Assembly: GCA_910585725.1 (NCBI GenBank)
Contig: CAJUFA010000001.1
Coordinates: forward strand, 178,912 to 242,911
DNA length: 64,000 nucleotides
Direction: 5' to 3'
Source of the DNA: an uncultured Dorea sp.
GTDB lineage: Bacteria; Bacillota; Clostridia; Lachnospirales; Lachnospiraceae
This document shows positions 40,754 to 48,850 of the stretch, one piece after another. Position numbers and translations under genes: made by a program. The notes beneath the pieces are model-generated. The model did not search any database and was not told where the DNA came from. It saw only the letters and a list, made by a program, of their open reading frames with translations. Position 1 is the first letter of the stretch. Every line of letters begins with the position of its first letter.

Positions 40754-42046
40754 CTATCCCACCTTCAAACGAAACTTCTGTATCTCCTTCTCGGAATTAA
40801 CCTTCTCTATAATAGCCCCAATACCGCGCAATTTCTCTTCAAATCGTTCGTATCCCCTCTGAATATACACAATATCGTCTACGATCGTAATTCCATCGGT
40901 TGCAAGTCCGGCAATACAAAGGGCCGCTCCCGCCCGCAGATCCGGCGCGCTCACTCTTGCGCCTGAGAAACGTCTGATTCCTTCTATCGTCGCCGAATTA
41001 CCCTCTATCTTTATATTTGCCCCCATTCTCGCAAGCTCATCCAAATATTTGAAACGATTTTCAAAGATACTCTCCGTAATCGTACTTGTCCCTCTGCACA
41101 GAGCCAGCGTAACTCCTATCTGAGGCTGCATATCCGTAGGGAACCCGGGATAAGGCAGTGTCTTAACATGTGTACACCTTAAGCCTCCCTTAGAAACTAC
41201 ACGTACGGCATCGTCAAATTCTTCCACTTCACAGCCAATCTCGGTCAGCTTCGCAACCGTTGCCTCCAGATGCTTCGGAATCACGTTCAGCACCGTAACG
41301 TCGCCTCTCGTAGCCGCCGCAGCAAACATAAATGTCCCCGCTTCTATCTGATCAGGAATAACAGAGTATTCCGTACGATGCAGATGCTGTACGCCGCGTA
41401 TCTTAATCACGTCCGTCCCGGCGCCTCTGATATTCGCTCCCATACTGTTCAGGAAATTCGCGACGTCTACCACATGGGGCTCCTTCGCGACATTCTCCAT
41501 GATAGTCAGGCCCTCCGCCATCGTCGCCGCCATCATTACGTTAATCGTCGCGCCGACGCTGACCACATCAAAATAAATATGCTTGCCGATCAGCCGGTCC
41601 GCCTCCGCTATAATCTTGCCGTGTTCAATCGATACATATGCACCCAGGGCGCGGAATCCCTTAAGATGCTGATCAATCGGCCTGCTGCCGATATTGCATC
41701 CTCCCGGAAGCGCCACTTCCGCGTGCTTATACTTCCCAAGCAACGCTCCTAAAAGATAATAAGAAGCACGTATCTTCTTAATATAATCATATTCTATGTC
41801 AACACTGTTAATATTCTTTCCATTTACTTTAACCGTATGGCGGTCTACCCGGTGTATATTGGCGCCGATACCTGAGATCGCATCCAGCAATACATTAATA
41901 TCGTTCACATCCGGCAAATTATCTACCAATACTGTATCATCCGTCATAATGGCGGCGGCAAGAATCGCCAGCGCGGCGTTCTTCGCCCCACCTATCTCAA
42001 CCTCTCCGACAAGTGGATGTCCGCCCTTTATAATATATTGTTCCAT
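40754..42046 (-). CDS. murA: UDP-N-acetylglucosamine 1-carboxyvinyltransferase
   Basis: 430 aa from the ATG at 42046 (MEQYIIKGGHPLVGEVEIGG), supported by GAGGTG at normal spacing. It transfers enolpyruvate from PEP to UDP-GlcNAc, the first committed step of peptidoglycan synthesis. The start has the KNAALAIL block (catalytic Lys-Asn), the fosfomycin-target cysteine is in LPGGCNIGSRP, and the C terminus has RAGAALCIAGLAT and the GYERFEEKLRGIGA block. Firmicutes often have two copies (MurA and MurZ); which one this is cannot be told here. Confidence 0.97.
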   Translation of the reverse strand: MEQYIIKGGHPLVGEVEIGGAKNAALAILAAAIMTDDTVLVDNLPDVNDINVLLDAISGIGANIHRVDRHTVKVNGKNINSVDIEYDYIKKIRASYYLLGALLGKYKHAEVALPGGCNIGSRPIDQHLKGFRALGAYVSIEHGKIIAEADRLIGKHIYFDVVSVGATINVMMAATMAEGLTIMENVAKEPHVVDVANFLNSMGANIRGAGTDVIKIRGVQHLHRTEYSVIPDQIEAGTFMFAAAATRGDVTVLNVIPKHLEATVAKLTEIGCEVEEFDDAVRVVSKGGLRCTHVKTLPYPGFPTDMQPQIGVTLALCRGTSTITESIFENRFKYLDELARMGANIKIEGNSATIEGIRRFSGARVSAPDLRAGAALCIAGLATDGITIVDDIVYIQRGYERFEEKLRGIGAIIEKVNSEKEIQKFRLKVG

Positions 42047-42150
42047 GTTGCACCTCAATGTCTAATTATTTCATACTCTCATCTATTTATATGATAATCT
42101 TATTATCTGTACTTTTTATAAAATATAAACTCGGTAATCTCTGGATTTTC

Positions 42151-42178
42151 ATTATACCACATATTTCGGATTTGTAAA
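42151..42178 (-). promoter_or_regulatory. Promoter of murA
   Basis: Minus strand TTTACA (42173-42178), 16-bp spacer, TATAAT (42151-42156), about 100 bp upstream of the start. Confidence 0.75.
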
Positions 42179-42245
42179 ATATTTTTTAAGAAACACTTAA
42201 TCTTTTCGTAATATTTGGCTGCAGACCGCCTTTCATACGCTAATC

Positions 42246-42752
42246 TTACTCTGCTCCAAGTTTCTCCAGAACCTTCCGAATGGTATCCTCCAACCTCAAC
42301 CCGTCCTCACAGACGGTCACATCTGCATATTTTCTAAAAAGTGCAGTTCGCTCATCATAAAGATCCCTCAGGGACTGTCCGTCCCTTAAAACTACTCCTC
42401 TGCCGCTTGCATTATGAATCCTTCTGTCTATCGTCTCAAAAGATGCTTTCAAATATACGATCCGGCCGATCTCTTTATAATGTCTCATTGCATTTTCACA
42501 ATAAATGACGCTCCCTCCCGGAGATATCACCGTTCTCTTTGTCTGCACCCTCGCGTTGATACGATCCTCAACCTCCAGAAATCCATCAACCCCCTTTTCC
42601 TTGATGATTTCTTTCAGCAGCTTTCCCTCTTCTTCCTGTATCAGAATATCCGTATCAATAAATCTGTATCCCAGCCGTTTTGCAACGATTACTCCTATCG
42701 TACTTTTACCTACGGCGGGCATACCTATGAATATAACGTTATCTCGGTCCAT
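42246..42752 (-). CDS. Shikimate kinase-like protein
   Basis: 168 aa, the usual size of AroK. P-loop GMPAVGKSTIG (10-20), DTD (33-35), a Gly-Gly region SPGGSVIY (77-84) and the lid/ADP part SGRGVVLRDG with DERTALFRKYAD. Shikimate kinase phosphorylates shikimate in aromatic amino-acid synthesis. Two substrate-site positions differ from the textbook: the GFR..E motif is GFLEVED (the Arg that binds shikimate is Leu59), and GGG is PGGS. The enzyme may be a paralogue with another substrate, so no symbol is given. No other aro gene is adjacent. RBS: GGGGAGA. Confidence 0.75.
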   Translation of the reverse strand: MDRDNVIFIGMPAVGKSTIGVIVAKRLGYRFIDTDILIQEEEGKLLKEIIKEKGVDGFLEVEDRINARVQTKRTVISPGGSVIYCENAMRHYKEIGRIVYLKASFETIDRRIHNASGRGVVLRDGQSLRDLYDERTALFRKYADVTVCEDGLRLEDTIRKVLEKLGAE

Positions 42753-42923
42753 CTTCTCCCCTTTCCCTTATCAATTGTACCGTCAGACCGATTTCTAACC
42801 ACACAGTATGCTGACGCTATGAAAATTATTTTACCACATCCTCCCCCATTCGTCCACCCCCTTGACGCAGCGGCAGAAAACGGCAGGCCGCTGTCAAGCG
42901 GCTGCAATACATTTGTATCTTGA

Positions 42924-43280
42924 TCAATAGAATCTCTTCCGGCAGTTTCTATATTCACATCTTCTTTGACACAGTTCATGATACACCATCACCTGGATCA
43001 GATCCATCATCCATTCTCCCGGATTCTCCTCCTCTTCTGCAGCCTGGTCATAGATCCGCCTGCACATCAACTGCAATTGCAGCTGATCCGGGTATTCGTC
43101 ATACATCATACTTCCGTCATATTCCATCCTGTCGCATTCTTCTTCAACATACGGAAGAAGCCTCCTCGCAGTCCGGGGATAGATACTCTTCATGTAATCC
43201 AGATCCCGTCTCATGTTCCTCTCATCATCATACAATAAGGGCATGGGATACGTCATATAGTAAGGCAGTCGATTGTCCAT
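42924..43280 (-). CDS. Conserved hypothetical small acidic protein
   Basis: 118 aa from the ATG at 43280 (MDNRLPYYMTYPMPLLYDDE), with AGGAG at 9-bp spacing; a GTG two codons upstream is possible. Rich in Tyr, Met, Arg and acidic residues, with several Cys near the C terminus (HELCQRRCEYRNCRKRF) and a central YVEEECDRMEYDGSMMYDEY block. No signal peptide or membrane helix is seen. I have the impression that similar proteins are common in Lachnospiraceae, but no function is known to me. The clustered cysteines could bind metal. Confidence 0.75.
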   Translation of the reverse strand: MDNRLPYYMTYPMPLLYDDERNMRRDLDYMKSIYPRTARRLLPYVEEECDRMEYDGSMMYDEYPDQLQLQLMCRRIYDQAAEEEENPGEWMMDLIQVMVYHELCQRRCEYRNCRKRFY

Positions 43281-43346
43281 GTGCACACTCTCCTAAGAAT
43301 AATCATCTACACTATTATATGCATCTTTAAGGAATATGTGCCCGCC

Positions 43347-44729
43347 TCATTCCCGCGTCAGCTTTCTGATCCAGTTTCCATAATGAGACATAAGGAATGC
43401 AGGCACGCACTTAAAGATCTGGTCCGCATTCAGACAGCATACCACCGCCGCCGGGGACGCCTTCACCACGAACGCCATAACGAAAGACAGGGGAAGCACA
43501 ATCAGCCAGATACTGATCAGATCCACCTTCACCACAAACAGCGCATTCCCTGCTCCCCGTATAATCCCTACATTGGTCGGCATCTGGTAAGACATCCCGA
43601 CACACACGATACTCAGAATGATCAGAAAAGAATCAGCCATCTCTTTCGTCTCCGGCCTCAAATCATAAAGCCCAAGTACCGGAATTCGGAGGAAGAACAA
43701 AAAGATACCGGACAATATACCAATCACAACAAATACTCTCTGAAGCCTGACCGAATATTCTTTTACTTTCGGAATATCTCCGCTCCCTACCGTCTTTCCG
43801 ATTATGACTGAAGCCGCCGAAGCCGCGCCGGTGGCCGTAGACTTTACCATCAGAAATAATGTGGACGACGCACTGTTCGCCGCGATCGCCGCCGAAGTCA
43901 TATGCCCCAGGATTACCGTCTGAAGCGCAGTGTTAAGCCCCCATAACCCCTGAACCAGCACCATAGGCGACACGATCTTATAATAATCCTTCGCAAGCGT
44001 CCGATCAAACTGCAGGTAATCTCTGAAACGAAGTTCGAGTCTCCGAAGCATATCCGCCCTCTCCGTCAGATTACTCTTCTTTTTTGAAGAAGTATATATG
44101 TATAAAATCAACGCTCCGCTCTCGATTACTCGTGCAGTCAACGTTCCGGCCGCCGCTCCTTCCACTCCCAGTCTCGGAGCGCCGAAATTTCCGAATATCA
44201 GTATGTAATTAATTCCGCAATTCACGAAAAAAGTAAGAATCGACAACTGAAATGCTATTTTCACCGTCTCCACGCTGCGAAGCGTCGCCAGAAGAAGCTG
44301 CGTCACGGCAAAGAAGAGATAAGTAAACCGGATGACCTCAAGATACTTCACCCCTTCTCCTATGATGTGCCGGTCTGTGGTGAATACTCCCACCGCTCTG
44401 TCCGGAAACACACTGACTAAAATGAACAGAATCACCGCGGTCATCAGCGCCGCATGCATCGCCGACGCCGCGATCTTCTTAAGAGGTTCCGTCTGTCCCC
44501 TTCCCCAATATTGACTTCCGAAAATCACCAGTCCGTCTCCCAGAGCCATGATAATCTGCTGATACACAAACTGTATCTGGTTCACGGCAGCCACTCCCGC
44601 AAGAGCCGTCTCGCTGTATGCTCCCAGCATCATATTGTCCGCCAGGTTTACACTCAGAGTAACCACATTCTGCAGCACCAAAGCAATATAGATAGAAAAG
44701 AATTTCTTATAGAACGAACGATCACTCAT
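43347..44729 (-). CDS. MATE-family efflux transporter
   Basis: 460 aa from the ATG at 44729 (MSDRSFYKKFFSIYIALVLQ), supported by GGAGAGATGC; the gene overlaps the anti-sigma stop codon by 8 bp. Two MatE halves with twelve predicted helices: VTLSVNLADNMMLGAYSETA and ALAGVAAVNQIQFV in the first half and LNTAILGHMTSAAIAANSAS-like repeats in the second (starting MVLVQGLWGLNTALQTVILG). Such carriers export drugs or cations by sodium or proton antiport. Translational coupling to the ECF sigma/anti-sigma pair suggests it belongs to the same stress response. Confidence 0.93.
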   Translation of the reverse strand: MSDRSFYKKFFSIYIALVLQNVVTLSVNLADNMMLGAYSETALAGVAAVNQIQFVYQQIIMALGDGLVIFGSQYWGRGQTEPLKKIAASAMHAALMTAVILFILVSVFPDRAVGVFTTDRHIIGEGVKYLEVIRFTYLFFAVTQLLLATLRSVETVKIAFQLSILTFFVNCGINYILIFGNFGAPRLGVEGAAAGTLTARVIESGALILYIYTSSKKKSNLTERADMLRRLELRFRDYLQFDRTLAKDYYKIVSPMVLVQGLWGLNTALQTVILGHMTSAAIAANSASSTLFLMVKSTATGAASAASVIIGKTVGSGDIPKVKEYSVRLQRVFVVIGILSGIFLFFLRIPVLGLYDLRPETKEMADSFLIILSIVCVGMSYQMPTNVGIIRGAGNALFVVKVDLISIWLIVLPLSFVMAFVVKASPAAVVCCLNADQIFKCVPAFLMSHYGNWIRKLTRE

Positions 44730-45609
44730 GCATCTCTCCATGATGCCCCCTTCCATGATGAGACGAACCATTGCCGTATCTTTGCCCTCTTCTCTCTCCG
44801 TTTCCATTCCCGTAGCCGTATCCGCAGCCTGTCTCTTCCCCGGTCTCCGACACGTCGCTGACGGGCCCGTCCTCATTTCCGCTGTCTTCCCCTCTTATTC
44901 CGGTTCCGTCTATACCGTCGTCTTCTCCTCCCTCCTCATATTCCCTGATTCTTTCCCATATCTCCTCCATACTCATCTTTCTGCATTCATCAAGGGTAAT
45001 CGAACTATCATACTGCAAAAGTTCCAGATAGGCCTTATACTTTCCACAGGACACTCCGTTTTCATGCGCCTGCGGCGCCGCGTTAATATCCGCCTGCGTG
45101 CTGTGGCAGCCGCCTTCCACGTAACTGGTACATGCCTTCACCCCTTCTGTCAGCTTCGCCTCGTTCGTCGAATCGGTTACTACCGTCAAGACCAGCTGCG
45201 ACGTATCCGTCAGATATAACCGCATTCTCTCGCTTCCGATTACCGTATCAATCGCTTCCGTATACTTTTTCCATTTTAACGGTAATCCATCCAATATCTC
45301 CTCTCCCTCCGCATTATACGCTTCCGCGGACACGACCCTGTCGAAGCGGTTTAAAGCCAGTTCAATAGATGGATTAACATCTATACTTACATAGGAAACC
45401 GGTCTCAATATCCATGAATATCCGACTCCTCCCATCACCATGAACAGTATTCCGCAGACGGCGGAAACAGCATACTTCATGACCCGATGATATCCCTGTA
45501 CTGACTTCTCCCTGCTCTGTTTCCTCAAGAACTGCTTCGTTCCTTCTTTCAGACGTGCGTCCGCCTGAATATAACCAAATGCATCATGTATCTTATTCGT
45601 CAATGCCAT
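44722..45609 (-). CDS. RsgI-like anti-sigma factor with Gly/Tyr/His-rich tail
   Basis: 295 aa from the ATG at 45609, overlapping the sigma gene by 17 bp. A cytosolic N terminus of about 45 residues, one membrane helix (about 47-68), then YVSIDVNPSIELALNRFDRV and VSAEAYNAEGEEILDGL, the conserved ectodomain block of RsgI-type anti-sigma factors. The C-terminal about 65 residues are acidic, then Gly/Tyr/Asn- and His-rich (GYGYGNGNGERRGQRYGNG, SSHHGRGHHGEMHE). RsgI proteins normally pair with SigI; here the partner is an ECF factor. The tail composition closely resembles that of the secreted protein at 46182-46676. Confidence 0.85.
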   Translation of the reverse strand: MALTNKIHDAFGYIQADARLKEGTKQFLRKQSREKSVQGYHRVMKYAVSAVCGILFMVMGGVGYSWILRPVSYVSIDVNPSIELALNRFDRVVSAEAYNAEGEEILDGLPLKWKKYTEAIDTVIGSERMRLYLTDTSQLVLTVVTDSTNEAKLTEGVKACTSYVEGGCHSTQADINAAPQAHENGVSCGKYKAYLELLQYDSSITLDECRKMSMEEIWERIREYEEGGEDDGIDGTGIRGEDSGNEDGPVSDVSETGEETGCGYGYGNGNGERRGQRYGNGSSHHGRGHHGEMHE

Positions 45610-46078
45610 CACCCCCCAGCTTCTCCTTCAGCATCTCCCGCCCTCTAAAAAGCAGCGAATAGACGGTATTCTCTTTCTTTCCAAGTATCCTTCCAATCTC
45701 AGCCGCCGAATACCCTTCATAATAGTGCAGATAGATCGTATCCTTATATTTTACCGGAAGAGACAAAACTGCTTCCAGAACCTCTCTATGCTCTTCCGCT
45801 TCTTCTGCTTCCACTTCATGCAGCGCTTCAAATGATACTACGTTTCTTCGAAAAAAACTCCTCAGGTAATCTTTACTGGCATTGATGGCTACACGAAGCA
45901 GCCATGCCTTCTCATGCTCCCGATCGGCAAAGCTTCCCTCATATGTCATGTATTTTAAGAAAACATTCTGAAACACATCCTCCGTATCCGCTTTATTCTT
46001 CAGATGATAAAAGCAGACTCTCTTGACCATATCCGCATATTCGTCTACTACGCGGTTTATCTCCGCCTCACTTCGCAT
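45593..46078 (-). CDS. ECF-type RNA polymerase sigma factor
   Basis: 161 aa. Sigma region 2 has YHLKNKADTEDVFQNVFLKY and the -10 recognition stretch EKAWLLRVAINASKDYLRS; region 4.2 has LPVKYKDTIYLHYYEGYSAA and EIGRILGKKENTVYSLLFRG. No region 1 or 3. It is co-transcribed with the RsgI-like anti-sigma and a MATE exporter, the usual sigma/anti-sigma/effector layout. Autoregulation is likely, but its own promoter could not be identified with confidence. Confidence 0.93.
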   Translation of the reverse strand: MRSEAEINRVVDEYADMVKRVCFYHLKNKADTEDVFQNVFLKYMTYEGSFADREHEKAWLLRVAINASKDYLRSFFRRNVVSFEALHEVEAEEAEEHREVLEAVLSLPVKYKDTIYLHYYEGYSAAEIGRILGKKENTVYSLLFRGREMLKEKLGGDGIDE

Positions 46079-46104
46079 CCTTCATTCCCTTTCCTCAAAC
46101 TGAA

Positions 46105-46145
46105 GGGACCGTTGAAAAATATATTTCAATTTTCCAATAGTCCCC
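46105..46145 (-). promoter_or_regulatory. Imperfect hairpin between secreted-protein gene and sigma gene
   Basis: Minus strand GGGACtaTTG ... CAAcgGTCCC with an A/T-rich inner stem. It lies 27 bp upstream of the sigma factor ATG and about 40 bp past the secreted-protein stop. A U-run is missing, so it is a weak terminator or a leader structure. Confidence 0.35.
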
Positions 46146-46181
46146 GGGTAATCGTCTATTCTACTATTTTAAAACTTTTTC

Positions 46182-46676
46182 TTACCAACGGCAGCCTCTG
46201 CCATGACCGCCTCCGTGATGTCCATTACCATATCCGCCGCCGTATCCATTCCCATAACAAGAGCCGTCTTCCCAGTTATCACATACGCCGTTGCTGTTCG
46301 CATCCGTATAATTGCCGCCGTATCCCTGATTTCCTGATCCATAACTATAACTGCCGGTACTTACATATCCGCCGGTACTTCCCTGAGAATATGTCTGACC
46401 AGACGCCGCCTGCTGTCCGCCTGTCGGCGCAGGAGGCTCGGTTACCCGATCTCCGACCGAATATCCCGCCGTTGTCCAGCAAGACTGATTCGAGAAAGGA
46501 CATCCCGGCATCCCAACATGATTATAGTAACCGCCAAAATACTCCGCATGATGCGCCATCAGTCCGTCTGTTGCGTAGCCTCTTGCAGAACCTGCCGCAG
46601 AACTTGACGCAAATACCGACGTTCCCATCATTAATGTTAATACTCCTGCCGCTGCTAATACTGCCATTTTTTTCAT
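46182..46676 (-). CDS. Secreted Gly/Tyr/His-rich protein with EF-hand-like loop
   Basis: 164 aa. Signal peptide MKKMAVLAAAGVLTLMMGTS, cleavage near VFASS. The mature part contains two to three cysteines in a PGCPFSNQSCW segment, a Thr/Ser/Gly/Tyr-rich middle, an EF-hand-like calcium loop (YTDANSNGVCDNWEDGSC) and a tail of GYGNGHHGGGHGRG type. The tail suggests metal binding (Ni, Zn or Cu) or wall association. The gene precedes the ECF sigma operon and may be its target; the anti-sigma ectodomain ends in a similar tail. No homologous function is known to me. Confidence 0.75.
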   Translation of the reverse strand: MKKMAVLAAAGVLTLMMGTSVFASSSAAGSARGYATDGLMAHHAEYFGGYYNHVGMPGCPFSNQSCWTTAGYSVGDRVTEPPAPTGGQQAASGQTYSQGSTGGYVSTGSYSYGSGNQGYGGNYTDANSNGVCDNWEDGSCYGNGYGGGYGNGHHGGGHGRGCRW

Positions 46677-46772
46677 TGCTTTATAACCTCCGATGATTGA
46701 TTTATTATTTTCTTTTATTAGTAATACGATTAATACAGGCGGAATCTTGCATGTTTTAAAAATAATTATATA

Positions 46773-47390
46773 TTATTTCCCCTGCATCCGCTTAATAACC
46801 TTAAGTCTTGTAAATTCTTCTCTTTCCTTCTCCTCCAGCGCGTTATTGATCGTATACACCAGATTACTGTACATCGGAATCGTTATATTTTTAAGGGCGT
46901 TCGCCCTCTTCTGAGTTTTCTTTATATTTGCCGCAAGCCGATACGCCGCATTCTCCACTTCCGCCAGCTTAATCGTCAGATGTTTCACCTGCCGGAACGC
47001 TTCTCTGGCTGCATCGATGGATTCCTTCGTCGTACCAAAGGCATAAGTCAGATGATTCTGCTTATCATCGTACTTGATATGCGGAATCTCTGTTCCCATG
47101 ATACTTCTGGTCTGAATACGGATCGACTCCTCGATGGGAACAGTGAACGCAAGCTCCTGCACCTTACTGATCCCCTGTTCGATATTCGCGCGCTGCAGGC
47201 ACGCGTATGCCCTGGTAAATGTGGTATCAATCTCTTCCTGTATGTTCTTTGCCTCGTCAATTAATTCCATCAATTCCTTCAGGAGAATATTCCGTTTCTT
47301 ATCCATAAGGTCGTAGCCCTGGTGCGCAAGGGCCAGAGAATTCTTGGCAAGCATCAGATTTCCTTTGGTTGGAAATTCTCTTGGATCCAT
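46773..47390 (-). CDS. ntpD: V-type ATPase subunit D
   Basis: 205 aa. The central-stalk rotor subunit, a long helical hairpin: PTKGNLMLAKNSLALAHQGY at the N terminus and VENAAYRLAANIKKTQKRAN with LKNITIPMYSNLVYTINNAL at the C terminus are the family signatures. It is the last gene of the V-ATPase operon. No clear intrinsic terminator was found after it; the 96-bp gap to the secreted-protein gene is A/T-rich. Confidence 0.95.
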   Translation of the reverse strand: MDPREFPTKGNLMLAKNSLALAHQGYDLMDKKRNILLKELMELIDEAKNIQEEIDTTFTRAYACLQRANIEQGISKVQELAFTVPIEESIRIQTRSIMGTEIPHIKYDDKQNHLTYAFGTTKESIDAAREAFRQVKHLTIKLAEVENAAYRLAANIKKTQKRANALKNITIPMYSNLVYTINNALEEKEREEFTRLKVIKRMQGK

Positions 47391-47423
47391 ATACAGACCT
47401 CCTTATCTACCCTGCATTTCCCT

Positions 47424-48836
47424 TTATATCGCTTCTGCTGCTTCTATCTGCAGTTTACCTTCCTCACGAGGGTAGTATCTGTCGATCAACTTCGTGTCGA
47501 CCCTGTCAAGCTCCTCCTTAGGCAAGTATCCCAGCAATTGCCAGCCCAGATCCAGAGTATCCTGAATAGAACGGTTCTCTGTCGGCCCCTGGCCGATATA
47601 GTGTTTCTCGAATTCTTCGCCGAACTTCAGATACTTCTTATCAAGGGGCGACAGCTCATCCTCGCCGATAACCGACGCCAGGTTTCTTGCTTCCCCCACC
47701 TTCGCGTAAGCGGAGAACAACTGGTTCGCAAGATCCTGATGATCCTCTCTCGTATAGCCCTCTCCGATACCGTCTTTCATCAGACGCGACAGAGACGGAA
47801 GGATGCTGATAGGCGGATAGACTGCCTGGCCGTGCAGATTCCGGTCAAGTACGACCTGACCCTCGGTAATATAACCCGTCAGGTCCGGAATCGGGTGAGT
47901 TATATCGTCGTTCGGCATCGTCAGGATCGGAAGCTGCGTCACAGATCCGTTCGCCCCCACGACGATTCCCGCACGCTCATAGAGCGTCGCCAATTCACTG
48001 TAAAGATATCCCGGATAGCCCTTTCTGGAAGGGATCTCTCCCTTAGATGAAGACACCTCGCGCATCGCCTCTGCAAATGAAGTCATATCCGTCAGGATTA
48101 CCAATATATGCATATTACACTCGAAAGCCAGATACTCCGCCACCGTAAGCGCTACTTTTGGAGTGATCAGACGTTCCACCACCGGATCGTTAGCCAGATT
48201 AAGGAACATACACACATGATCGGATACTCCGCTTTCTTCGAATGTCTTACGGAAGAATTCCGCCACATCATGCTTGACGCCCATCGCCCCGAACACAACC
48301 GCGAACTTCTCATCTGTCCCGCCGCCCAGCGACGCCTGCTTTACGATCTGCGCCGCCAACTGGTCGTGAGGAAGTCCGTTTCCTGAGAAAATCGGAAGCT
48401 TCTGCCCGCGGATCAGCGTCGTCAGACCGTCGATCGCCGAGATACCCGTGCGGATATAGTTCCTTGGATACTCTCTGCGCACCGGATTAAGGGGAAGTCC
48501 GTTAACATCCCGCTTCTCTGCGCCTGCAATCGTTCCAAGACCGTCGATTGGCGCCCCGACTCCGTTGAAGGTCCGCCCAAGCACCTCCGGGGACACCGCA
48601 ACCTCCATGGGATGCCCCGTCAGCTTTGTATGGGTATTGCGAAGGGACATATTCTCCGTTCCTTCAAATACCTGTATGATTGCCTTATCTTCATATAATT
48701 CGATAATACGTCCTATCTTCTTCGTATTACCGTCTACCACAAATTCTACGATCTCATCAAAGAACGCACCTTCCAGTCCTTCCAACACTACGAGAGGTCC
48801 GTTGATATTACTGAGTCCCAGATATTCTATTGCCAT
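47424..48836 (-). CDS. ntpB: V-type ATPase subunit B
   Basis: 470 aa, non-catalytic nucleotide-binding subunit of the V1 head. Landmarks: YLGLSNINGPLVVLEGLEGA, RNYIRTGISAIDGLTTLIRG, QKLPIFSGNGLPHDQLAAQI (no P-loop Lys, as normal for B), VLTDMTSFAEAMREVSS-type block and RKGYPGYLYSELATLYERAG. It follows subunit A by 14 bp. Confidence 0.97.
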   Translation of the reverse strand: MAIEYLGLSNINGPLVVLEGLEGAFFDEIVEFVVDGNTKKIGRIIELYEDKAIIQVFEGTENMSLRNTHTKLTGHPMEVAVSPEVLGRTFNGVGAPIDGLGTIAGAEKRDVNGLPLNPVRREYPRNYIRTGISAIDGLTTLIRGQKLPIFSGNGLPHDQLAAQIVKQASLGGGTDEKFAVVFGAMGVKHDVAEFFRKTFEESGVSDHVCMFLNLANDPVVERLITPKVALTVAEYLAFECNMHILVILTDMTSFAEAMREVSSSKGEIPSRKGYPGYLYSELATLYERAGIVVGANGSVTQLPILTMPNDDITHPIPDLTGYITEGQVVLDRNLHGQAVYPPISILPSLSRLMKDGIGEGYTREDHQDLANQLFSAYAKVGEARNLASVIGEDELSPLDKKYLKFGEEFEKHYIGQGPTENRSIQDTLDLGWQLLGYLPKEELDRVDTKLIDRYYPREEGKLQIEAAEAI

Positions 48837-48850
48837 GTACGGTTCCCTCC

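Noticed and set aside
42844..42905. GC-rich hairpin in the shikimate-kinase-like leader as an attenuator
   Set aside because: The stem (CTTGAC.GCGGC with GCCGC.GTCAAG) has no U-run and lies upstream of the likely -10 (TAAAAT), so it is more likely the terminator or border of the neighbouring gene or chance.
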